From assembly GCF_022810405.1 (NCBI RefSeq), contig NZ_JALGQE010000028.1:1-39998 (forward strand): a stretch of 39,998 bases of DNA, written 5' to 3'. The first letter of the stretch is position 1. The number at the start of each line of letters is the position of its first letter. The notes beneath the pieces are model-generated. The model saw nothing but the letters and a program-made list of their open reading frames with translations, made no database searches and had not been told where the DNA came from. The translations under genes were made by a program, and so were the position numbers. Below, piece after piece: positions 32,828 through 39,998 of this stretch. This DNA comes from Rhodococcus sp. ARC_M5. Its GTDB lineage: Bacteria > Actinomycetota > Actinomycetes > Mycobacteriales > Mycobacteriaceae.

Positions 32828-33910
32828 TCATTCCTCGAGCGTGGCCAACGACCAGCACCAGCCGGCCAGCTCTCGTGCGATCCCGGCATTGGCGACCACC
32901 GCACGTTTACCGCGTTCGTCGAAATGTTCCCACCGTGCGTGCAGCCGCCGGTTCGCTTGATGTCCTCGCGCTTTGGCTTTGGGAGTCGACGCCTTCCACC
33001 GTGCCACCAGTTCACGCCCCGGCCGATACGGCTTGCGATGATGCCAGGCAGCCTCGACCAGCAGTCGGCGTACGTGAGCATTGCCGGTTTTGCTGACACC
33101 GCCCTGCGACCGGGATTCACCGGAAGAATGCTCGGTCGGGATCAACCCGACGAACGCACCGATCGAGCGGCCGGTCAACCGGTCCCACTCACCGATCTCC
33201 GTCGCCAAACCGAACGCTGTCAACGTCGCCACCCCACGAAGGCACCCCAGCCGGGTCACCACCGGAGTGAACGACGAATGCGCAGCCATGTCCGCGATGG
33301 CGGTATCGAGACGATTCCGGCGTTCGGTGGTGGCGATGACGGTCTCGTAGGCGGTGTCGTAGGTGATCTGCAGTGCACGTGAATCGAACCGCTGGCGACG
33401 TAACCACAGATCGTGGGCTGCGGTCCAGGGTTTGCCGCCGCTGTAGATGATCCCTTGACGCAGCAGCACATGTGTCAGGCGATGCTGTGCGGACACCAGA
33501 TCGCCGCGGCAGTCCTCCCTTGCTCGCACCAGATCACGAGCGGACTCCTGCTCGGTACTCGGAATCAGAACCGGCACAATAGAACTCAAATGAAGCAACC
33601 GAGCCAAATGCCGGGCATCACGGGCATCGGTCTTGATGCGGTCACCAGGGGGACGCTGAATTTTCGACGGTGCCGCCACCACACAATCGACACCGGCGGC
33701 CAACAGAAAACGGGCCAGACCGAAACCGGTCGGGCCCGCCTCGTAGACGACATGCACCAGTCCTGGCAGCGAACGAATCCACTCCAGGATTTCTTTGTGA
33801 TCAGGCGACATGCGACGCTCGAACAACTCGCCCGTCTCGCCATCCAAACCGCACGCCACCACCGATCGTGCGTGCACATCCAAACCAACACTCGTACGAT
33901 GATTCTTCAC
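32828..33910 (-). CDS. IS110-family transposase, second and unrelated copy
   Basis: 360 residues. The N-terminal DEDD domain has TSVGLDVHARSVVA, VVYEAGPTGFGLAR and IKTDARDARHLARLL. The Transposase_20 part has RLGCLRGVATLTAFGLATE and FVGLIPTEHSSG with GNAHVRRLLVEAAW. GTG 33910 is chosen (GGGAGG upstream); ATG 33925 would add five residues. It differs strongly from the IS110 protein at 13992, so two separate elements entered. It appears intact. The 248 bases between it and the ardC fragment show no gene and may include its downstream end. Confidence 0.93.
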   Translation of the reverse strand: MKNHRTSVGLDVHARSVVACGLDGETGELFERRMSPDHKEILEWIRSLPGLVHVVYEAGPTGFGLARFLLAAGVDCVVAAPSKIQRPPGDRIKTDARDARHLARLLHLSSIVPVLIPSTEQESARDLVRAREDCRGDLVSAQHRLTHVLLRQGIIYSGGKPWTAAHDLWLRRQRFDSRALQITYDTAYETVIATTERRNRLDTAIADMAAHSSFTPVVTRLGCLRGVATLTAFGLATEIGEWDRLTGRSIGAFVGLIPTEHSSGESRSQGGVSKTGNAHVRRLLVEAAWHHRKPYRPGRELVARWKASTPKAKARGHQANRRLHARWEHFDERGKRAVVANAGIARELAGWCWSLATLEE

Positions 33911-34059
33911 TGGGGCCTCCCACATCTGTGGCTCTACCGGCCAGGACCCACTCCTGTCGGCAACCCACGCTTACATGCGGAGGGGCCCCAGCCAAGACCT
34001 CCATACCGTCTAGGTGCACCGGGAGATTCGCCGGCCGAAATGTTCCGGCCGGCGGATCA
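33911..34059 (-). other. Non-coding end of the second IS110 element with a long hairpin; candidate bridge-RNA region
   Basis: About 150 bases lie upstream of the transposase and directly before repeat copy D. At 34025-34058 a 13-bp stem (core CGCCGGCCG / CGGCCGGCG) closes over AAATGTTC. IS110-group bridge RNAs come from this side of the gene. The hairpin could equally be a terminator of the interrupted locus. Confidence 0.4.
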
Positions 34060-34318
34060 GGCCACCTGCGGTGTCCACCGAATCGAGCTCCGCTTCGCTC
34101 CGCACCGTGGAAAGAGCACAGACGTTTTTTCACTGCGGTTCTGGCTACCGGCGAGCATTCATCACTCGTGCCCGCCGCCTCAACCCCTCGCTCCGCTGCG
34201 CTACGACCGAAGGCTCCGAACACTTTTCGTCCCGTGCTCGCTCCGCTCCCACGAAAACTGTCCGGCCGAAGGGTTGCCCCGTCGGCCCCGTGCGCTGCCT
34301 TCTCTCCTCACGCCAGAA
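34060..34318 (+). repeat. Dispersed repeat, long copy D (about 260 bp)
   Basis: Collinear with copy B at 24107-24362, sharing long identical blocks such as CCCGCCGCCTCAACCCCTCG and CGAACACTTTTCGTCCCGT. The main differences are a few substitutions and short gaps. It ends 66 bases before the small gene at 34385, the same distance as copy B from the ardC-like start. Confidence 0.85.
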
Positions 34319-34384
34319 ACGGCGAAAAAACGGGGGGAGGACGCAAGACCGACCCGGCACCAGTTCCGAAGGGCAGCAACAGTT

Positions 34385-34621
34385 ATGACCGAGACCACGA
34401 ACACCGAGACCGTCACCTGCATCGCGGACGGACCCGACTGCACCGGCGACGTCGAATACCGGGACGCACTGTCCGGAACCGGAGTAGCGCACCCGAGATG
34501 CGACAAGCACTGGCAAGACCGCCTCGACCTCGAGGACGACCTCCGACGCCGCTACCCGGCCCACGCGCCCGCCGACTTCGACCCCACCTACGCAGGGGAG
34601 CGGTGGGACGAGGACTACTGA
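34385..34621 (+). CDS. Small Cys-containing plasmid/phage-type protein, 78 residues
   Basis: MTETTNTETVTCIADGPDC then GTGVAHPRCDKHWQDRLDLEDDLRRRYP. Three cysteines and a His in C-x6-C...C-x2-H order suggest a small zinc knuckle. Similar short proteins occur on rhodococcal and mycobacterial mobile DNA; their function is unknown. It is the first of four co-oriented small genes and is preceded by repeat copy D, which probably contains its promoter. Confidence 0.7.
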   Translation: MTETTNTETVTCIADGPDCTGDVEYRDALSGTGVAHPRCDKHWQDRLDLEDDLRRRYPAHAPADFDPTYAGERWDEDY

Positions 34622-34666
34622 CCCGCCACGCCCACCACCGATCGACCAGACAGAGGAGCAAAAGTC

Positions 34667-34966
34667 ATGACCGTCAACGACAACGACGACTACTGGACCA
34701 TCTACGACAAGGCCCTCGACGCGGCCGCCGAATGCCGGAGCGTCGAAACGCTGATCGACACCCTGGGCCGCTACTACCCGCCCTCATCCGGAGTCGCGTT
34801 CTTCCCCAACGGGGCCGACCGAGACCTACTCGGCACACTCACCGACGCCGGACACTTCGATACCGTCTGGATCCAAGCGGACTACCACTTCGCGCTCCGT
34901 GACGGCCGAGGAGACGGATTCACCTACATCGAAGGCGACATAGTCCGCGGAACCTCCCGACTGTGA
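34667..34966 (+). CDS. Hypothetical acidic protein, 99 residues
   Basis: ATG 34667 follows a clear GAGGAGC ribosome site. The protein is acidic and soluble, with DDYWTIYDKALDAAAECRS, then FFPNGADRDLLGTLTDAGH and a beta-rich end. The acidic, compact make-up would suit a DNA-mimic or antirestriction role, but no family is recognised. A hairpin terminator follows at 34974. Confidence 0.65.
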   Translation: MTVNDNDDYWTIYDKALDAAAECRSVETLIDTLGRYYPPSSGVAFFPNGADRDLLGTLTDAGHFDTVWIQADYHFALRDGRGDGFTYIEGDIVRGTSRL

Positions 34967-34973
34967 CCAACCC

Positions 34974-35002
34974 GCCCCAGTGCCGCATCACGGCACTGGG
35001 GC
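34974..35002 (+). terminator. Hairpin terminator
   Basis: Perfect 12-bp arms (GCCCCAGTGCCG / CGGCACTGGGGC) with a 5-base loop, 7 bases after the stop of the 99-residue gene. Confidence 0.75.
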
Positions 35003-35038
35003 ACCAACTCCGCACCCCCCCTGGAAGGAAAGCCCCTG

Positions 35039-35368
35039 ATGCCCGCTCAAGCCTGGGTCACCCTGATCGTCGGTGTCCTCGCCGTCGTCGGCGTCGCCCT
35101 GACCGTCCGCCAACGCACCGTGGCCGACAAACGCGCCCAAGCCTGGCAACGAATCACCTGGTGCCTCGAACGCACCACCAGCGACAACGAAGCCGAAGCC
35201 GCCCTGGGATGGGACATCTACACACCGGTGACCGACTCGCCGCTCATCACCCGAACCGAACGAGACGTCCTGCGCGCCGTCGCGACCCGGGCATTGTGGC
35301 GAGCACTGGCGTCACCGGCACAAACCGAGGACACTGACAACCAGAACGAGCAGGAGGACCCACGATGA
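35039..35368 (+). CDS. Small membrane-anchored hypothetical protein, 109 residues
   Basis: One N-terminal membrane segment (WVTLIVGVLAVVGVALTV) is followed by a basic turn and a cytoplasmic helical domain (RAQAWQRITWCLERTTSD, RDVLRAVATRALWRAL). ATG 35039 has GGAAGGA upstream. The end overlaps the next small gene as ATGA. Family not recognised; the pair looks like a small-gene operon of a plasmid. Confidence 0.65.
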   Translation: MPAQAWVTLIVGVLAVVGVALTVRQRTVADKRAQAWQRITWCLERTTSDNEAEAALGWDIYTPVTDSPLITRTERDVLRAVATRALWRALASPAQTEDTDNQNEQEDPR

Positions 35369-35529
35369 CCACCACCGAGAAGCGCACCACCGCAGCCCGA
35401 CCACAGGTCGCGCGGGCCGCAGCACGGGCATCGGTCGCGTTGTACGAACGCGACGGCCTCGAGGTACCCCAGTGGATCCGTGACGCCGCCGAAGGGCGCC
35501 CGACCACCCCACCAGCCGAACAGCCCTGA
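35365..35529 (+). CDS. Small hypothetical protein, 54 residues
   Basis: ATG 35365 overlaps the preceding stop (ATGA) and the ORF runs 54 codons: MTTTEKRTTAARPQVARAA, then VALYERDGLEVPQWIRDAAEG. The translational coupling and the terminator hairpin 25 bases after the stop support a real gene. It is basic at the start and mostly helical. Function is unknown. Confidence 0.6.
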   Translation: MTTTEKRTTAARPQVARAAARASVALYERDGLEVPQWIRDAAEGRPTTPPAEQP

Positions 35530-35554
35530 CACCGGCTCACAGCCCGTAGACCGA

Positions 35555-35586
35555 AAGGCCCGCACCCCACACCGGGTGCGGGCCTT
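35555..35586 (+). terminator. Hairpin terminator of the small-gene operon
   Basis: Perfect 13-bp arms (AAGGCCCGCACCC / GGGTGCGGGCCTT) with a 6-base loop, then TCTCC. It is similar in sequence to the copB terminator at 30352. Confidence 0.8.
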
Positions 35587-35628
35587 CTCCATTGCCTGGG
35601 ATCGGGAAAGCGTGAGGGAGCAGGGTCG

Positions 35629-35673
35629 GGCCACCCTGCGGGCGTCCGCCGAATCGAACTCCGCTGCGCTCCG
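35629..35673 (+). repeat. Dispersed repeat, copy E (45 bp)
   Basis: It matches copy A with 2 mismatches in 45. It lies upstream of the small ORF at 35787. Confidence 0.85.
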
Positions 35674-35786
35674 CACTGCTACACCCCGACCACAGCGCAG
35701 ACGGGCCGCTCGTGCACGCGCGGTTCAGGCTTCAACCCGTTGCAGCGCAACACAATCTGTCGGTACCCGATGCCACACTCGAAGCC

Positions 35787-35990
35787 ATGAGAATCCGAAC
35801 CATCGACGGACCACCACTACCCGCCGAAATCGCCGAGATGACCGCCCGCGCAATCGCTCTGACGCAGCTACACCACGCCGCCAGACGTTCCATCAACGGG
35901 AACAACACCGCAGTGGGTGGTCTTGACGCGCTCACCAGCGCAGTTGAATATCCGTCCCCGTCAGCTGCCGAACGTATGAACGCTGACTAA
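35787..35990 (+). CDS. Small hypothetical protein, 67 residues (paralogue of 22508)
   Basis: MRIRTIDGPPLPAEIAEMT, then an Ala/His-rich helix and NNTAVGGLDALTSAVEYP. ATG 35787 is chosen since the paralogue at 22508 begins at the same residue and the shared upstream DNA (CTGTCGGT) stops there. There is no clear ribosome site. This copy appears the intact one. Function is unknown. Confidence 0.55.
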   Translation: MRIRTIDGPPLPAEIAEMTARAIALTQLHHAARRSINGNNTAVGGLDALTSAVEYPSPSAAERMNAD

Positions 35991-36067
35991 AGCTTATATG
36001 TGCGGGTTACTCAGCGAGACAAAGCAACTGGCCGTCCGATGACAGGCCGGAGAGGTAGTGTCGAGCT

Positions 36068-36868
36068 ATGCCTACTCTCCCGGAAGGTCAATCCCTGCTC
36101 GTTCGTACCCATTTCGCCGCCGACGATGTCTGGCAGCAGATTGCAGCTGATGCCCAAGCTTCTCACCGACAAGCCGACGGAACCGAGGCACAGGCTTTCC
36201 TTACCGTGGTCGACGACAGCGAGTTCAGTGACCTGACACCAACCGATCTTGCCGAATTGATCCCGTCACCACCGCCGTATTACGTGTTTGTGGTCGACCG
36301 ACAAGCGTGTGAACAGCCCGAGCATCCCGTTCTCGTCCTCGATATTGCAGAAGGCGTCGCACCTGCCTCGTTCCGCGTGATTCCCAGTCGACTCGCGGTG
36401 GTGGAGAACAACCTGTCCATAGCAAACCTGAGTTTCGACGAGCTGCGCTCCCAGGCCGACCCTGACGGGGTGTACCGCGGTACACCCGCGGAGCCGCTTC
36501 CGGCGGAACGGAGCGTGAACCATGAGGATTTGGTCGGTGCTGCAAACCGCGCAGAGGAGACACCAGTCGTTCAGCAACTACGACAAGATCTCGAGGCGAA
36601 CCACGCACCCACCCTGACCGCGAGACTCAATAATGATTTGTACGACACATACACCGTATTGGCTGGTCAAACCCACCGACCTGATCTAAAAGTCGGTCGC
36701 GACGAAATGTTGGAAGTCCTCGAGCACGGGGGGAGGGGGTATGGCATTCATCTGCCCCTGATCGACAGTTACTGGACGATCTTCTTGGATCCATCGAGTT
36801 TGGATCTACAGGCCGCGATGAAAGTCTTCTATCCGCCGCAACCCGCCCCACGGCGACGCCCGGCATAA
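36068..36868 (+). CDS. DUF6924-like protein with C-terminal extension
   Basis: 266 residues. The N-terminal 130 (SLLVRTHFAADDVWQQI, LTVVDDSEFSDLTPTDLAE, YYVFVVDRQA, RVIPSRLAVVENNLSIAN) have the look of DUF6924 proteins, common in actinobacteria. The second half (QLRQDLEANHAPTL, DEMLEVLEHGGRGYGIHL) is not recognised and may be an added module. It is soluble with no signal. A shared terminator hairpin lies between it and the convergent secreted-protein gene. Confidence 0.65.
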   Translation: MPTLPEGQSLLVRTHFAADDVWQQIAADAQASHRQADGTEAQAFLTVVDDSEFSDLTPTDLAELIPSPPPYYVFVVDRQACEQPEHPVLVLDIAEGVAPASFRVIPSRLAVVENNLSIANLSFDELRSQADPDGVYRGTPAEPLPAERSVNHEDLVGAANRAEETPVVQQLRQDLEANHAPTLTARLNNDLYDTYTVLAGQTHRPDLKVGRDEMLEVLEHGGRGYGIHLPLIDSYWTIFLDPSSLDLQAAMKVFYPPQPAPRRRPA

Positions 36869-36875
36869 CCGCAGC

Positions 36876-36914
36876 TCGATGGCCGGCCCCGAGAACGCCG
36901 GGACCGGCCATCGA
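36876..36914. terminator. Bidirectional hairpin terminator
   Basis: Arms TCGATGGCCGG / CCGGCCATCGA, perfect over 11 bp with a GC-rich loop, between two convergent stops. Confidence 0.75.
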
Positions 36915-36919
36915 CGGTG

Positions 36920-37693
36920 TCAGGAAATCGCGAACTCGCTGACCTGAGTCGTTCCGTCCTCCGCGTACACGGGAACAGTCTTAGGGGCAGATCCGAACAC
37001 CTCGGTGCCGTCGATGTTCTGCTTGCGCAGCTTAGAAGCTTCGGCCGGCGACGTGGCTCCGCTGTCGAGGTCCTGCTTGAGGATGTATCCCTGCACTCCG
37101 TCGGTGCCGATCGCAGCGACGAGGTCGGGCAATTCCGCGTCGGACGGTGCGGTGTCGCCCGGTCCGAAGGATTGACCCGCTGCATTGGTTCCCGACTCGA
37201 CAGTGGTCGTTTCGGACTCGGAGGTGGTCGCGGACCGGGCAGCCGGGGCGGTCCAGTCCAGCGGGTTGCTCGGGAAAGTCAGGGCTTCGCGGTATTTGCT
37301 TCCATCCCATACCGCAGTGAAACCGTGACTGTTGTACGAACCTGTCCCGCAGGTCGCGGTCGTGCCCAGTGTCAGTGAAGCTGTACCGGTGGAGCTGTAC
37401 TTGTAGCCGACAGCCTCACACAATGCTCCGCTCTTGAACAGTCGAGCTCGCACGCCGATGTCACCGGGTGCGACCTGCTGGCCGAAGACAGAGTAGATCT
37501 TCGACTGTGCGGTCAGGTTGGGCGAATTGATGATTGTGGAGGTGTTCAGGAACTGAACACCTGCGCCGTTACTTCCTGCTGGGCCGACCCAACCGGTGAC
37601 AACGTCCGCGCTAGCAGCGCCTGGAGCGGCGAGCACCAACGCTCCTAGCAGGGCGGCGATGGTAGCTGTTTTACGTAGTGGTCGAGTTCTCAT
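36920..37693 (-). CDS. Secreted hypothetical protein, 257 residues
   Basis: The signal peptide MRTRPLRKTATIAALLGA...GAASA is followed by a beta-rich domain with two cysteines (ALCEAVGYKY and ATCGTGSYNSHG). A Ser/Thr/Glu-rich linker follows (ATTSESETTTVESG), then a soluble C-terminal part with LKQDLDSGATSPAEASKL and YAEDGTTQVSEF. ATG 37693 starts the signal peptide. It lies 58 bases downstream of the nuclease-like gene on the same strand, so both may be expressed together. Family not recognised. Confidence 0.7.
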   Translation of the reverse strand: MRTRPLRKTATIAALLGALVLAAPGAASADVVTGWVGPAGSNGAGVQFLNTSTIINSPNLTAQSKIYSVFGQQVAPGDIGVRARLFKSGALCEAVGYKYSSTGTASLTLGTTATCGTGSYNSHGFTAVWDGSKYREALTFPSNPLDWTAPAARSATTSESETTTVESGTNAAGQSFGPGDTAPSDAELPDLVAAIGTDGVQGYILKQDLDSGATSPAEASKLRKQNIDGTEVFGSAPKTVPVYAEDGTTQVSEFAIS

Positions 37694-37751
37694 GTTCGAG
37701 GCCTTTCCGTTGGGTACCTTTTATCGGATTCTGAAGATGAAACGGGCTCGT

Positions 37752-39056
37752 TCAGCCGATTGCCGAAACGAAGTAGTCGTCACCGGGCATCACTCTGTTC
37801 CCGCGGTAAAATTCGACCATAAGGGTGCCTTGTTTATTGTTCTCGGTAAGAGGGACCCATCGGACGGTCGACCCGTAGCCGCCCTGCACGGTCGATGCGA
37901 AAGGGTATTCATCGCAGGATGGGTCTTTCATGTTGAGAGGTTTCTCGCCGAGTAGATCCAACCGCTGTTGTGACGACCGTGGGCATGCGGCGTCCCGATT
38001 TGCCTGATTGTCAGCAGAATTTCCACGAGTCAGCGGCGCGCCAGTACCAGGAATTCCGAAACCAAAGGCAGCCTGGCCAGCCTTAACTGTCTGAGATATG
38101 TTCGGGAACGCTGCTTGGGTGTACTGGACAGTCGGCTTCTCGTTCGGGTTGACGCAGCCGGTGCCGTAGTTGACTGATTGAGCAGCATCACACCTGAATT
38201 GCTGGCCGGTGGTGCGCGTGCGAACGGGAGTACCATCCAAGTCGTTCGCCGGCGAGTCTCCAATGTATATGAATTGAAGCGTTCGCTTGTCGAACGCGTT
38301 TGTCGCGTTTCTCGTCACATAATGCTCGTACTGCTGGTACCCAGTCCCTCCGATGACCATCGGAAAAACGTAGGCGGGATAGGTAGTGGTGCTGTCGTTG
38401 GCGAGATCGAGAACAACGAGTTGGAAAGAGTACGTACCCGGAATGGTGGTTGTTGGAGAAGTCGACGAGACATCGCCGTAGAATTGGATCACGTTTTCTT
38501 TGGTCTGTGTCTGAAGAGGGCTACGGACCTGGAGAGTGACGTCGATGACCCAGTTTCCGATCGGCTCCAACGGGCCGTTAGGGAAATTGGGTTGAATGAA
38601 TTGCTCGACGATGGTCGAATATGTTTTGCACGACTGAAAACGTGTTTGGAAACATATAGGACCGGATTGGCGTGCAGATATACCCGACTCCTCGGCATGC
38701 TTCTGTGTCAGCCTTTGTGCAATTTCCTCCGCTTCGGCAGGGTCGGTCACTTCGCGAGAACTCCGCTTTTCGACCACCTTCTGACCTGAGGTGGTCGTCG
38801 CTCCGGAGTCCGGTGGCACCTCGACTGGAGGCGCATTCTGGCCAGGTGGAGTGCCCTCTATGTCGCCCGGCGCCTCGTTTATCGACGGCACCTGAACCTC
38901 CACCGGAGCGGAGTCGCCCCCCGAGGGGCTGGGCTCGACTGGTTGCGCGCTGGCGGTGACGCTAGGTGCCGCGATGACGACCAAGCAGGTAAGACCAGTA
39001 GCCAACAACCTTGCGAACGAGCGAACTGCTGGCTTCTTCACGACTTTCTTCCGCAC
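37752..39056 (-). CDS. Secreted protein with NucA/NucB-like deoxyribonuclease C-terminal domain
   Basis: 434 residues. A signal peptide (to about residue 37, TASAQ) leads to a Pro/Ser-rich acidic linker (38-100). A large beta-rich middle domain follows with cysteines in ICFQTRFQSCKT and QFRCDAAQ. The C-terminal about 80 residues have ACPRSSQQR, SCDEYPFAST (381-389), GGYG, ENNKQGTLMVEFY and RVMPGDDYFV. CDEYPFAST with the GD-x-F end is the pattern of NucA/NucB-type DNases and related toxin domains. GTG 39056 has GAGGA at a suitable distance. A secreted DNase or nuclease toxin is likely; no immunity gene is obvious. Confidence 0.75.
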   Translation of the reverse strand: MRKKVVKKPAVRSFARLLATGLTCLVVIAAPSVTASAQPVEPSPSGGDSAPVEVQVPSINEAPGDIEGTPPGQNAPPVEVPPDSGATTTSGQKVVEKRSSREVTDPAEAEEIAQRLTQKHAEESGISARQSGPICFQTRFQSCKTYSTIVEQFIQPNFPNGPLEPIGNWVIDVTLQVRSPLQTQTKENVIQFYGDVSSTSPTTTIPGTYSFQLVVLDLANDSTTTYPAYVFPMVIGGTGYQQYEHYVTRNATNAFDKRTLQFIYIGDSPANDLDGTPVRTRTTGQQFRCDAAQSVNYGTGCVNPNEKPTVQYTQAAFPNISQTVKAGQAAFGFGIPGTGAPLTRGNSADNQANRDAACPRSSQQRLDLLGEKPLNMKDPSCDEYPFASTVQGGYGSTVRWVPLTENNKQGTLMVEFYRGNRVMPGDDYFVSAIG

Positions 39057-39253
39057 TGATTCCTCGTAAGGTCCGTCTGCCCAGACGCCATTACGCTTAA
39101 AAGCAGCGTCAGGCAGAATTCGGGCAGGAGAGTGGAACGTCCGAAAAAGACGTGGAGGCCGCCCCGACTACTACAAGGTGCGTGCCACAGGCGCTCGGTG
39201 AGCGTAGGCAAACGCTACCAACAGCTGGCTTGTCTTGGCAACGGAAACAGAAA

Positions 39254-39892
39254 TTACGGAACCTGTGGTCGGAGCGTCACCAGGATTGCTCTGGAGCGGT
39301 CATCGAGGTCGATAGCTCTCGCAGACACCGACACCGCGACATAATCCGAATAGGGTGTCAGAAAACGAAATTCGGCCGATTCCACAGCCCCGGCTTGCGC
39401 AACTTTCAAGGATTGTCCGATTCGGATTGCATCAGGAATGTCACCGGGGTGTAGAACCGGTTTAGCGCCGGGTAAGTGGCTTGTTTGCCATGCAATGCCA
39501 GTCGGAGCGTCGCCATACCAGTACAAAAGCTGAAGTGAATCGGGGTCAGCGATCGCGCGATACTCCGAGGGATCGGACAGCGACCGTGCAACCAGCGTAT
39601 CCAGACCCGCGTTACGTCGATCGATGTGTTCAGTACCCTCCGAAGGACCAATATCCACAGACACTCCCCGAACAACCCGATGAGGTTCACCAGTAGGGCC
39701 GATGCCGTCGTGGAGAAAGTGTGCCGTGAACTGCATACGCCGATGTGCACCCGATGGACGGCATTCCACACCGACCTCTTGGAGCACAGTTCCCGGCCCA
39801 CCGGAAACGAGCTGCGCCAGCACCGATGCTGTGGCGTCCCCAAGATCCAGCTTCGCCAAACCATCCGGAATCGTGTCGTCTGCCATGAGCAT
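39254..39892 (-). CDS. Hypothetical protein, probably 5-prime truncated (PAS/DUF5593-like)
   Basis: About 212 residues. LQEVGVECRPSGAHRRMQF, FLHDGIGPTGEPHRVVRG and VSVDIGPSEG resemble the PAS-like region of DUF5593-type actinobacterial regulators. A second half follows with LQLLYWYGDAPTGIAW and AILVTLRPQ. The probable starts (ATG 39892 or 39886) lie directly at IS-like repeats, and the frame continues into them. The true N-terminus has probably been cut off. Function is unassigned. Confidence 0.5.
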   Translation of the reverse strand: MLMADDTIPDGLAKLDLGDATASVLAQLVSGGPGTVLQEVGVECRPSGAHRRMQFTAHFLHDGIGPTGEPHRVVRGVSVDIGPSEGTEHIDRRNAGLDTLVARSLSDPSEYRAIADPDSLQLLYWYGDAPTGIAWQTSHLPGAKPVLHPGDIPDAIRIGQSLKVAQAGAVESAEFRFLTPYSDYVAVSVSARAIDLDDRSRAILVTLRPQVP

Positions 39893-39981
39893 GGGACCAG
39901 CGTGACCTGATTTCTGCCAGGGTGATGGGACCACCTGGATTGCCAGTTATGGGACCACCGGCGCGCCTTGCCGGTGGTCCC
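39891..39981. mobile_element. Terminal region of an insertion sequence (IS21-like), partial
   Basis: ATGGGACCA occurs at 39891, 39925 and 39949. The last two are part of longer direct repeats (TGCCAG followed by ATGGGACCACC). A perfect 12-bp inverted repeat GGGACCACCGGC / GCCGGTGGTCCC lies at 39951-39981. Multiple terminal repeats of this kind are usual at IS21-family ends. No transposase is within the window, so the family is inferred. Confidence 0.55.
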
Positions 39982-39998
39982 GTCGTTTGCTCGTTCGA

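Noticed and set aside
1..39998. tRNA or rRNA genes and riboswitches
   Set aside because: I looked for tRNA-like cloverleaf ends near the recombinases and for known riboswitch cores, but saw none that could be supported by eye.

Overview
The window is GC-rich actinobacterial DNA. The gene families (mycothiol-type arsenate reductase, system II cytochrome c maturation, rhodococcal/mycobacterial-type plasmid proteins, GC-rich hairpin terminators without strong U-tracts, possible leaderless starts) suggest a Mycobacteriales organism such as Rhodococcus, Gordonia or a relative. Recombinases, insertion sequences, a dispersed repeat family, an interrupted antirestriction gene and several metal-resistance modules make it look like the accessory part of a large plasmid or integrative island. 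The genus and replicon type are inference.

Layout. (1) 1-7.8 kb: a cytochrome c maturation and thiol-redox block. It holds the end of ResB, CcsB, a CadC-type metal sensor with a Cd/Zn/Pb-type P-type ATPase (minus strand), and, divergently, DsbA-like, VKOR-like, two TlpA-like thioredoxins and CcdA (plus strand, mostly overlapping). A pair of inverted CTAACAATC sites sits in the shared promoter region. (2) 7.9-9.7 kb: an NRAMP Mn2+ transporter and a VOC-family protein. (3) 9.8-13.5 kb: a serine recombinase coupled to an unrecognised 383-aa gene, then a winged-helix protein coupled to a DUF3800-like protein, with four 12-bp direct repeats upstream. (4) 13.7-15.2 kb: an IS110-family element. (5) 15.2-21 kb: an arsenic block on the minus strand (arsR, ACR3 pump, three different arsenate reductases, a 39-codon ORF, a flavin monooxygenase and an MFS transporter), with a clean ArsR operator. 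(6) 21.3-24.4 kb: small plasmid-type genes, one secreted peptide and one small membrane protein. (7) 24.4-32.6 kb: an ardC-like antirestriction gene split by an insertion of about 7.1 kb. The insert carries a tyrosine recombinase, an HTH protein and a zinc-ribbon recombinase-like protein, plus a copper cargo (CopZ, CopB-type ATPase, DUF305 lipoprotein, DUF6153-like protein) with two matching CsoR-type operators. (8) 32.8-34.1 kb: a second IS110-family element. (9) 34.4-36.9 kb: small plasmid-type genes and a DUF6924-like protein. (10) 36.9-39.9 kb: two secreted proteins, one with a NucA/NucB-like nuclease end, then a probably truncated gene next to an IS-like terminus.

How the parts work together: three metal systems (Cd/Zn/Pb, As, Cu) each pair a pump with accessory thiol or metal-binding proteins and have recognisable operators. 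The Cd-type sensor shares its promoter region with the disulfide machinery, so metal stress and periplasmic thiol maintenance may be co-regulated. At least five copies of one repeat lie near small plasmid genes. Two are about 260 bp long and end about 65 bp before start codons, so they may have spread as promoter or leader cassettes.
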